From: Veillonellaceae bacterium
GTDB taxonomy: Bacteria > Bacillota > Negativicutes > Veillonellales > Veillonellaceae
Length of the DNA stretch: 14,219 nt
Direction of reading: 5' to 3'
NCBI GenBank assembly: GCA_900765165.1
Contig: CAAFQR010000140.1
Span: forward strand, 1-14,219
A model generated the notes under the pieces. That model saw only the letters and a program-made list of their open reading frames with translations. It made no database searches and was not told where the DNA came from. Below are positions 1-6,004 of the stretch, one piece after another. Position 1 is the first letter of the stretch. Every line of letters begins with the position of its first letter. Both the position numbers and the translations under genes were made by a program.

Positions 1-571
1 ACAAGCGGGGAGCCGGCGTCTTGGCGCGTTGCGCCTCGCTGCCTAATTTCGCCTTGCCGTCTAGTTTCGCCTCTTAGTTGGTGATTACTTTTATCTTTAT
101 GTAGTGATTATTTTGAGCGAATTTTGTGTAGCGTCATGAGCTTAAGTATATTTAGATGTTGTTGTAGCTGAGAGAGAAAGTATAGATAATATCTAGATAA
201 AATCTAGTTTTTTGCGTATAAAGGTAGAGTCTTTTTGTCTTGTTTGGATTTATTTTGGCTTTTTAAAGTATACTTTTTCTTAAATATTGAAGTATATTAA
301 TCAAAAGTGAGCAGCGATATTTTATAAATATAAGCTGTATTTTTATATTTGGAATGTTTATACGGTTTTCAATGTATTTTGTAGGTGCCATCATTTTTAT
401 GATGATATATATTGAGTGAAATTAATTAAAATTAAATTTACTTAATATATTCCATTACTTAAGTATATGTGTTACAATGGGCGAGTATCGTCCATACGAA
501 CTTTTAAGATGGGTTTGTGTCGTGTATGGGCATAGTCGTGGATTTGCAGTGATAATAAGGGGATGTTATTA
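1..571. other. AT-rich non-coding stretch, no gene recognised
   Basis: The first ~70 bases are GC-richer and could be the tail of an upstream gene, but no frame gives a recognisable protein end. From about 100 to 560 the DNA is strongly AT-rich with stops in all frames. Visible details are an AT-rich hairpin followed by six T (193-213), a 6-bp hairpin with a TTTT loop (CATCAT/ATGATG, 389-404), and a possible -10 TACAAT at 473-478 without a good -35. I see no RNA gene. Confidence 0.5.
193..213 (+). terminator. Weak candidate intrinsic terminator
   Basis: CTAGAT (193-198), a 3-nt AAA loop and ATCTAG (202-207) are followed directly by six T (208-213). The stem is short and mostly A-T, so it would be weak. 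It would end transcription entering from the left of the window. It could be chance in such AT-rich DNA. Confidence 0.3.
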
Positions 572-1357
572 ATGCGAGGTAGTTATGAGGAGTTGTGTAG
601 GTCTTCTCGGTCTAGGCGTCTTCATCGCATGTTTCGTCTTGAGAAGGAGTTTTTGCTTCGGTTGTGGGATGGCGAAGCAGGTCGGGCATTTTTGCTTGAT
701 TTTTTGAATTCGTTTTTTGCGACGTATGGCAGGTTTGATGATGGTTCTGCGAGGCGTTCATTTCACGAGGAACGGTTTGTGGATGCACGGATTGTGAAGA
801 TGGAGTTGCCGTCGTTGAAGCAGCGGGATCGTGGGCGGCATCGGTTGATTCATATTGAGGTTGTGACGCAGGAGGCTGACGGCGCGGAGTTTTTGGTCGT
901 GGTGCATATGCATAAGCAGTTGACGGCGGCGCAGGTGGCGGCGTTGGCGGAGGCGCACCGGTTGGCGTGCCATGATGTTTATGCGGAGGATTGCAGTCGC
1001 ACCAAGGTGTTGTGCTGGGCGAATGGGCATGAGCAGCATTTCAATCAGGCGTATCCGCATCAGATTCATATCGTGTTGACGGCGAAGAATACGGATTTGA
1101 ATTCGGATAAGAGGGCGTATTTGCTGGCGTCGGATTTCATGTTGGAGCAGGGGCTTCAACAGGTTACGTATATGGTTGAAATTAAGCGCTTTCTTGAGAA
1201 CGAGCCTCGTTTATTGAATCGGTTTGATGCATGGATTTGGTTTTTGTGTTGCAAATTTGTGACGGCGCCGTGGGGTGTTTTGACGGCGGCCAATCCTGTG
1301 TTTGATGACATAAAATATTGGGATAATCGCTTAATTAACGAAAGATTAGCGATGTAG
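572..1357 (+). CDS. Rpn/PDDEXK-family putative transposase-nuclease, divergent
   Basis: This encodes a 261-aa protein when started at ATG 572, which lies 9 nt after AAGGGG (557-562). The in-frame ATG at 563 directly abuts that sequence and is less likely. The layout resembles the PD-(D/E)XK nuclease family transposases (Rpn, recombination-promoting nuclease). An N-terminal F-x-L-W-D-G-x-x-G-R-x-F-L-L-D-F-L-N block is followed by an acidic beta-strand (FVDARIV), then IHIEVVTQE where the family has an IE-x-Q strand, a hydrophobic HIVLT strand, and a C-terminal YMVEIKRFL...DAWIWFL block. Spacing of the E and Q differs from the usual E-x-Q, so activity is doubtful. The coding strand is very rich in G and T. 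The next gene is a paralogue 30 bp downstream, probably in the same transcript. The family call comes from pattern recognition, not a search. Confidence 0.6.
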   Translation: MRGSYEELCRSSRSRRLHRMFRLEKEFLLRLWDGEAGRAFLLDFLNSFFATYGRFDDGSARRSFHEERFVDARIVKMELPSLKQRDRGRHRLIHIEVVTQEADGAEFLVVVHMHKQLTAAQVAALAEAHRLACHDVYAEDCSRTKVLCWANGHEQHFNQAYPHQIHIVLTAKNTDLNSDKRAYLLASDFMLEQGLQQVTYMVEIKRFLENEPRLLNRFDAWIWFLCCKFVTAPWGVLTAANPVFDDIKYWDNRLINERLAM

Positions 1358-1387
1358 GATGGTAGTGAAAAGAATAGGAGTGGTGTT

Positions 1388-2179
1388 GTGAGCAGTGGCA
1401 AGCCGATTGAAGAAGAAATTAGTATTGGTAGCTTGGTATCTAATGAATTGATATCTGATGGTGTGGGTGGTACAATGCGTGGATTTAATCGCTTAAATCA
1501 CGATTTTTTGTATCATTTATGGAATCGCGTTACGGGACGAAAGCTATTACTTAATTTTATAAACAGCTTATTTATGCATTACCCAAATCAGGATTTTTTC
1601 GGCGAAGATACGGCTTGTATTGGCGAGTTGTTCTTTGAGGACGCAGAATTGTTGGATGAAATGGCAGGTTCTGTGTGTGCCACACATACAAATGAGCACT
1701 TGAATGTGTTGGGGACGTTGTGGGATGGCACGAATATGTTAATAGTGATTCATCTTCACGAGAAATTTACTGAGACTGAGCATCAATCGCTACACCTCGG
1801 TTTTAACTTACATTGTGCGAAGGTGTATTCGGCAACACAGTTTCAAAATGTGATTCACATCTTTTTGACTCGCGACTCTGAAATAAAATACCCCAAAAGC
1901 ATTGTGCGCTATAGAAAGCACGAAATATCAGCTACCGAAGAAGAAATGTACTGCTTTGCCATGGAATCCTACATATACTTGGAAAACTTTAAATACTGGA
2001 AACAACGCCACCTGAACACCTTCGAAACGTGGATTATGTACCTACGAACCCGTGGTGTTAATATGCACTTCGATATCTTGATTGACGACAACCCCTTGTT
2101 TGAAGGCATTGACGAAATCGAAGAAGAATTTCGTCAAAAACAGCGGCGCCAATCAGCAAAGAAGAAATCCAAAAAATAA
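1388..2179 (+). CDS. Rpn/PDDEXK-like paralogue, active-site motif lost
   Basis: This encodes 263 aa from GTG 1388, supported by AGGAG at 1376-1380 with 7-nt spacing. It is a clear paralogue of the preceding gene. The LNHDFLYHLWNRVTGRKLLLNFINSLF block matches MFRLEKEFLLRLWDGEAGRAFLLDFLNSFF there, and NTFETWIMYL matches NRFDAWIWFL near the C-terminus. The strand carrying IHIEVVTQE in the neighbour reads LNVLGTLWDG here, so the E/Q catalytic positions are gone and the protein is probably not a nuclease. The C-terminus is highly charged and lysine-rich (KQRRQSAKKKSKK). The last third shifts to A/C-rich coding DNA, whereas the start of this gene and all of the previous one are G/T-rich. No terminator is visible before the next promoter, 21 bp away. 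Confidence 0.55.
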   Translation: MSSGKPIEEEISIGSLVSNELISDGVGGTMRGFNRLNHDFLYHLWNRVTGRKLLLNFINSLFMHYPNQDFFGEDTACIGELFFEDAELLDEMAGSVCATHTNEHLNVLGTLWDGTNMLIVIHLHEKFTETEHQSLHLGFNLHCAKVYSATQFQNVIHIFLTRDSEIKYPKSIVRYRKHEISATEEEMYCFAMESYIYLENFKYWKQRHLNTFETWIMYLRTRGVNMHFDILIDDNPLFEGIDEIEEEFRQKQRRQSAKKKSKK

Positions 2180-2200
2180 TCTAAGAGATAAATTTTGATG

Positions 2201-2229
2201 TTGACAATCGATTGGAATGCTGGTAGAAT
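2201..2229 (+). promoter_or_regulatory. Promoter of T-box 1 / MFS 1 unit
   Basis: A consensus -35 TTGACA (2201-2206) and a near-consensus -10 TAGAAT (2224-2229) are separated by 17 bp. The transcript would start near 2236, just ahead of the T-box leader. The upstream edge resembles that of the second unit (CTAAGAGATAAATTTTGATG here versus CTAGAAGAAAAATTCACA there). Confidence 0.85.
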
Positions 2230-2235
2230 GCCTGT

Positions 2236-2541
2236 AAACTCTAAAGAGCACAAGTGTATAAAGTACAGCAAAGATCAGACATAACGTATGTCGGTAGTCG
2301 GCACAGAGAAGCAACGGGTGGTGAAAGTTGCAGCGACGAGATGTATGTTCTCACTGGGAGCCGTTATGGTGAAGATGCCTATAGCACCAAGTGTTAGCGA
2401 AAGCGCACGGGAGGCTGTTGATTTCACAGGCATTGGTAAGAGTAACCGATTCGTCCACGTTACGGATATGACGAGTAGTAAATAATGGGTGGTACCGCGC
2501 ATTGCGCCCCGGCAGGTTTCGGCTTGCAGGGGCGTTTTTTT
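2236..2541 (+). ncRNA. T-box riboswitch leader 1, proposed Leu (CTC) specifier
   Basis: The hallmarks are the T-box GGGTGGTACCGCG (2487-2499), the Stem I AGAGA bulge (2305-2309) and the apical GGTGGTGAAAG (2317-2327) closed by GCAAC/GTTGC. Near the base, TCAG (2275-2278) pairs with CTGG (2354-2357). It is bordered by a GA/GAG (2358-2360) kink-turn-like pair and opens into an internal loop reading T-CTC-A (2349-2353). By the family's geometry (specifier, one base, short helix, GAG) the specifier is CTC, for tRNA-Leu. The variable T-box base is T, matching an A73 discriminator, which fits Leu. Uncharged tRNA should favour antitermination and read-through into the MFS gene. An alternative specifier frame, ATG at the upper internal loop, cannot be fully excluded. 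Confidence 0.92.
2505..2541 (+). terminator. T-box 1 intrinsic terminator
   Basis: CGCCCC pairs with GGGGCG, with an inner GCA/TGC extension and a central TTTCGG loop, followed by seven T (2535-2541). The 5' arm lies just after the T-box sequence, which is the normal layout for mutually exclusive terminator and antiterminator. Confidence 0.92.
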
Positions 2542-2684
2542 ACTTTTGAAGTAGTTATTTGCCACTCGTCTGGGCACAAAATTTAGGGTTCGAACTTTGA
2601 GAGAGTTTGGAAAATGAAATGCCTCTTTCGACAATCTTGGGGGAGATTGCGAGGGGGATTGAGAAATTGAGAGGATTGAGAACT

Positions 2685-4001
2685 ATGAGCAATTTTGGAT
2701 ACGAGGATACAGCGTCCGCCTCGGCGGCGCGTCCCACGCGAATGCGCGTTTGGGTGGTAGCAATTTTATTTATATGCGTTGTGGTTGCCTTTTTGGACCG
2801 CGTAAATCTGTCGGTGTTGGTGGCCAATCAGCAGTTTTTGCAGGATATGGGCTTGGTTGGTAAGCCTTTTGAAGTCGGCTTATTGACGTCGTTTTTCATA
2901 TTAGGCTACGGGGCATCAAATTTTTTGTTCTCCCCGTTCGGCGATAAATTCGGTCCTCGCAAAGCAACGATTGCTGCGTTGACGATGTGGATTGTGTCGT
3001 CCATCATTGGCGGCCTGGCACCGTTGTACGCCGTTATGCTGTCCAGCCGCATGCTGCTGGGCTTGGGCGAAGGGATTCATTTCCCGATGCAGAGCAAGTT
3101 CGTCAAGAATTGGTTTCCGCCGTTGGAACGAGGCCGCGCGAATGCGACTTGGGTTACGGGCATCATGGTTGGTCCGGCGGTGGCGATGCCGTTTTTCACG
3201 TCCGTCGTGGCGCACCTGGGCTGGCGCGAAAGCTTCATCGTGCTGATTGTGATTGGCTTGATTCCCATTGCGCTGCTGTATTTCTTCACGGCTGACACGG
3301 CGCGCGAAAGCAAGTTCGTCAACATGGGCGAGTTGAATTACATCGAAACGGCGTTGGCTGATGAAGCGCAAGCGCAGTTAAAGTCTGGCGCCTCTGAAAT
3401 GAAAGACGTTCCGCCGTTGAAGGTTATCTTACGTAAACTGTTCACGAATATGAATTTCGTGTTAATCACGATTTACTATATGTGCATGGGCGCTGTTGTT
3501 TGGGGCACCATGGCTTGGTTGCCGTCGTACTTGAAAGTGGCTCGCGGCTTTAGCTGGGCGGCTATGGGTGCTTGGTCCGCCGCTCCGTATGTGGCTGGCA
3601 TTGTGATTGCGATTATCACCGGCTATTTAAGCGATTGTTACAAACGAAGTGCCGTTCTGTGCGTAATCTCTATGGTTGCTACATCCTTTGGTTTATACAT
3701 GGGTGCAACGGCAGCCGATAATACCATGTCTGCACTGTGGATGACTTGGGGCGTTGGCTTCACGGGTATGGCAATTTCTCCGGCTTGGACCTTGGTCCAG
3801 AAATTCTCGCCGGCTAATATTATTGGTATTGCTGCCGGTTATGTAAATGGCTTGACCAACGTACTGAGCGCCTTTGTACCAGCTACTATTGGTGCGCTGA
3901 TTGCGCTGACTGGGAACTATCTGGCTGGGATGCTGTTGATGGTAGGGTTAGGTATTATTGCTGCGTTAGCTGCAACGCCGTTGATGCTGAAAAAGTACTA
4001 G
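2685..4001 (+). CDS. MFS transporter 1 (ACS-like), T-box controlled
   Basis: This is a 438-aa integral membrane carrier of the major facilitator superfamily, with about 12 predicted membrane segments. The ATG at 2685 was chosen because the paralogue at 6005 starts at the same residue (MSNFGYE) and an AGAGGA motif lies 9 nt upstream; the in-frame ATG at 2607 would add an unconserved extension. Visible motifs are DRVNLS (38-43) at the end of TM1, the MFS signature GDKFGPRK (86-93) between TM2 and TM3, GLGEG (126-130), NWFPPLERGRA (142-152), and GYLSD (313-317) between TM8 and TM9. These resemble the anion:cation symporter (ACS) subfamily. If the leader specifier is Leu, the likely cargo is leucine or a leucine-related compound; that is inference from regulation only. 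C318 and S322 replace arginines found in the paralogue's TM8-9 loop. The last ~40 bases form the outer arm of a giant palindrome. Confidence 0.9.
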   Translation: MSNFGYEDTASASAARPTRMRVWVVAILFICVVVAFLDRVNLSVLVANQQFLQDMGLVGKPFEVGLLTSFFILGYGASNFLFSPFGDKFGPRKATIAALTMWIVSSIIGGLAPLYAVMLSSRMLLGLGEGIHFPMQSKFVKNWFPPLERGRANATWVTGIMVGPAVAMPFFTSVVAHLGWRESFIVLIVIGLIPIALLYFFTADTARESKFVNMGELNYIETALADEAQAQLKSGASEMKDVPPLKVILRKLFTNMNFVLITIYYMCMGAVVWGTMAWLPSYLKVARGFSWAAMGAWSAAPYVAGIVIAIITGYLSDCYKRSAVLCVISMVATSFGLYMGATAADNTMSALWMTWGVGFTGMAISPAWTLVQKFSPANIIGIAAGYVNGLTNVLSAFVPATIGALIALTGNYLAGMLLMVGLGIIAALAATPLMLKKY

Positions 4002-4506
4002 GCGGCTAGGTATGTTAGCCTGTGCGGATATAGTGCCACTACTTATGCACCAAACTGATTGGGGCGGCTAAGCATCTTAGCCTGTACGGCTATAGTGCCA
4101 TAATCTGTGGCCCGAACGTGTCGGCACGAATTTAATAGTTGTCTTGAAGTGTTGGAATTTTAGACTCTTTTTAATCTAATACGAGGACCTGCCTCATCAA
4201 GTCTCGGCTGTCGCTAACGCAAGGCCATCGACTTTTCTGAGGCAGGTCCTCGTATACGTTATAGCTTAACTAGCGAGTATAAAATTCCAACACTTCTTAT
4301 CGACATAACCGTTATAAATTCGAACGCCGACGCGTTCGGTACACTTGCAGGGCTTGGCACGATAGTTCGTACAGGCATCCATACTTATGGCCGCCCCGAG
4401 CAGTTCGGCACATTAGCTAGCGTGCAACTACGATCCGCACTTGGCTAACATACCTTCGCCGCCTTTAGTACTTTCGGCAACGAACGGCGTTGTGCGCTAA
4501 CGTAGC
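3960..4506. repeat. Giant imperfect palindrome A (~547 bp)
   Basis: Nested complementary arms run from inside the MFS 1 3' end to 4506. From outside in they pair 3960-3982 with 4483-4506, 3994-4020 with 4443-4472, GGGGCGGC 4061-4068 with 4390-4397, 4079-4099 with 4356-4376, 4111-4134 with 4315-4339, a perfect 17-bp pair 4146-4162 with 4280-4296, and a perfect 18-bp pair 4179-4196 with 4238-4255 around a 41-nt centre. The centre matches those of palindromes B and C but in inverted orientation. The left outer arm includes the last codons and stop of MFS 1. No protein is encoded. I do not recognise the element. Confidence 0.88.
4179..4255 (-). other. Core hairpin of palindrome A
   Basis: A perfect 18-bp stem is followed, read on the - strand, by a helix AAGTC/GACTT, an internal loop GAT/GA, a 3-bp helix GGC/GCC, and the loop CTTGCGTTAGCGACA. 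The same loop and GAT/GA internal loop occur in palindromes B and C on the + strand with different but still complementary helices. It could function as RNA or as extruded DNA; the sequence does not decide which. Confidence 0.75.
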
Positions 4507-4572
4507 TTTAGGTGAGAAGAGAGAACTTTACGACTAAGTACATAGCCGCTATTTTGTCTCCCCCACGAGCGC

Positions 4573-4990
4573 AGTATGTAAGTCTGCACGGAATGTATGC
4601 TCAGTGTCGAATGTGTGGTGATTCGGTATCAGAAGCCTGTGCGGTAGCTGTGCTAAGAGCGACAAGTGTACCGAACGGGTCGGCGTTCGCAGATAAGACG
4701 TTAGATTGACAGTAAAATGTTGAAATTTTCTGATGCGCTAAATTTAGTAAAACGTGAAATAGGGCACGACCTCGTAGACTTCGATGACATTGCGATAGCG
4801 ACAGTCGAGAAGCTACGAGGTCGTGTCCTATGTTTTATAAAGAGCAATCAGAAAATTTCAACATTTACTCAAAGAACGTTATCTGCGTGCCGGCCCATTC
4901 GGAGCACAAGATCTTGCACACTGTCTGAACAGGCTAAGATACCAAGCCGCACATAAGACATGGCACTAAATCCGTACAGGCTAAAATACT
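4573..4990. repeat. Giant imperfect palindrome B (~420 bp core)
   Basis: Arms pair 4573-4591 with 4972-4990, GTGTACCGAACGGGTCGGC (4666-4684) with 4889-4907, a perfect 19-bp pair 4715-4733 with 4848-4866, and 4759-4777 with 4813-4831 (one G.T) around a 35-nt centre. The outer arms contain the same GCTAAGTATNTTAGCC and GCCTGTACGG blocks as A and C. It may extend on the left to about 4511, where GAGAAGAGAGAA weakly resembles the terminal repeat of C, and on the right to 5038. The short open frames inside (4512-4709, 4717-4956) are explained by the palindrome and look non-coding. Confidence 0.83.
4759..4831 (+). other. Core hairpin of palindrome B
   Basis: A 19-bp stem carries CTTC/GAAG, an internal loop GAT/GA, GAC/GTC and the 15-nt loop CTTGCGATAGCGACA preceded in this copy by A instead of C at the loop edge (GACATTGC). 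The 35-nt centre differs from that of palindrome C at one base, although the supporting stem differs at several paired positions. Confidence 0.75.
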
Positions 4991-5016
4991 TAGCCGTATA
5001 TTCCCCTCTCCCAGAA

Positions 5017-5523
5017 ATGTGAATTTTTCTTCTAGATGCCAACGTATTTAAGCGAAATTAAGCGAAGTATGCTACGGCGATGGCATTCAAGCCCGCGCAT
5101 GGGACGCGCTAACGGTATCAGTGGCCTGTACGGTAAAGTGCCAAGAGTGACAAGTGTACCGAATAGGTCGGCGCCCTCAATTGCATAGCATGAGTCGGAA
5201 TGAACCGTTTAAATTTCCTGAGCCGCTAATTGAGTTGTAACGTATAATAGGGAACGCCACGTAGACTTCGATGACCTTGCGATAGCGACAGTCGAGAAGC
5301 TACGTGGCGTTCCCTATGACGTAATAAAAGCGACACGGAAATTTAAACGGTTCAAGACACTAGTGCATTGAGTGCCGACCCATTCGGAGCACAAGATATG
5401 GCAGTTTATCCGTACAGGCTAAGATACCTAGCCGTACAATCCGCACGGGCTAAAATGCCTAGCCGAAAACGGACTAAGCAAAAATTTCACTAAATACCAT
5501 TCATCTAGAAGAAAAATTCACAT
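5017..5523. repeat. Giant imperfect palindrome C (507 bp) with perfect 22-bp ends
   Basis: The element is bounded by a perfect 22-bp terminal inverted repeat, 5017-5038 and 5502-5523. Inner arms pair GCCTGTACGG 5124-5133 with 5410-5419, 5154-5172 with 5374-5392, a perfect 17-bp pair 5202-5218 with 5337-5353, and a perfect 18-bp pair 5247-5264 with 5300-5317 around a 35-nt centre. The right terminal repeat ends on the first base of the -35 box of T-box 2. No open frame of note is inside. Short GGCTAAGATACCTAGCC hairpins decorate the right arm near 5418-5465. Confidence 0.9.
5247..5317 (+). other. Core hairpin of palindrome C
   Basis: A perfect 18-bp stem ending CGTAG/CTACG is followed by CTTC/GAAG, an internal loop GAT/GA compatible with tandem sheared G.A pairs, GAC/GTC and the loop CTTGCGATAGCGACA (centre 5265-5299). 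It has the same architecture as the cores of A and B. Confidence 0.78.
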
Positions 5524-5551
5524 TGACAATACAATGGTTTACTGGTAAGAT
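5523..5551 (+). promoter_or_regulatory. Promoter of T-box 2 / MFS 2 unit
   Basis: A -35 TTGACA (5523-5528) and -10 TAAGAT (5546-5551) are separated by 17 bp. The layout matches the first unit. The first base of the -35 is the last base of the terminal repeat of palindrome C. Confidence 0.82.
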
Positions 5552-5557
5552 ACATAT

Positions 5558-5882
5558 ACACTCTAAACGAACAAGTGTATAAAACAAGTGTATAGAGCCA
5601 TTGCGAAGATCAGACGCGACATATGTCGGTAGCCGGCACAGAGAGTCAACATTTTGGTGAAAGTTGAAGCGGTGAGATATATGTTATCACTGGGAGCCGT
5701 TACGGTGAAGATGCAGTTATTACGCCAAGGAAGGTGTGCCGAAGCATACCGAGGAGGCTTGTAATTTCAGAGGCATTGGTAAGCGTAACCGAATCGTCCA
5801 CGTTACGGACAAGATGAGTAATTAATGGGTGGTACCGCGCATTGCGCCCCTGCTGGTTTTGATAGCCGGCAGGGGCTTTTTT
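5558..5882 (+). ncRNA. T-box riboswitch leader 2, proposed Ile (ATC) specifier
   Basis: This is a homologue of the first leader. The T-box GGGTGGTACCGCG (5827-5839), AGAGA (5640-5644) and a TCAAC/GTTGA-closed apical region with TTGGTGAAA are present. TCAG (5610-5613) pairs with CTGG (5690-5693) beside GA/GAG, opening into T-ATC-A (5685-5689). The proposed specifier is therefore ATC (5686-5688), for tRNA-Ile. The first leader has CTC at the same place, while the bases on both sides are identical. The variable T-box base is T, compatible with A73 of tRNA-Ile. Surrounding helices covary between the two leaders (GCAAC/GTTGC versus TCAAC/GTTGA; GTCG/CGAC versus GCCG/CGGT). A 13-bp direct duplication, ACAAGTGTATA at 5571-5581 and 5584-5594, lengthens the 5' end. 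Confidence 0.92.
5846..5882 (+). terminator. T-box 2 intrinsic terminator
   Basis: GCCCCTGC pairs with GCAGGGGC (with a CTGG/CCGG-like extension) and is followed by six T (5877-5882). It sits directly after the T-box sequence, as in the first unit. Confidence 0.93.
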
Positions 5883-6004
5883 GTTTGAGAAAAGAGAGAG
5901 AATTTGGGACGCTTGAGAAAGCAGAGAGAGCTTGGGTCCATTGAATTCTAAGAAGTTGAGAGAGGCTTTTGGCGAAGCGAGCGTTTTGAGAAAGGAGTAG
6001 AGAG

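Noticed and set aside
1..70. Tail of an upstream protein-coding gene
   Set aside because: All three + frames stop within about 90 bases, but none gives a recognisable C-terminus, so no gene is called.
2335..2345. ATG (leader 1) / ATA (leader 2) as T-box specifier at the GGTA/GAG internal loop
   Set aside because: The lower loop (CTC/ATC) better fits the family geometry: codon, one base, short helix, then GAG. An ATA specifier would also be unusual. It is kept only as an alternative.
2288..2485. 65-codon open frame inside the first T-box leader
   Set aside because: It covers Stem I and the specifier region of a clear T-box RNA; the second leader does not keep this reading frame.
2607..2684. 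N-terminal extension of MFS 1 from ATG 2607
   Set aside because: The extension is absent in the paralogue, which starts at the equivalent of ATG 2685, and a suitable Shine-Dalgarno precedes 2685.
4512..4956. Two short + strand open frames (65 and 79 codons) inside palindrome B
   Set aside because: They are explained by the palindrome arms and core hairpin, and their translations look random. The first begins in a GAGAAGAGAGA stretch with no real ribosome site and covers the non-coding repeat blocks.
3960..5523. CRISPR array or integron attC cassette array
   Set aside because: There are no regular short direct repeats with unique spacers, no attC-type core sites, and no cas or integrase gene nearby; the symmetry is inverted, not direct.
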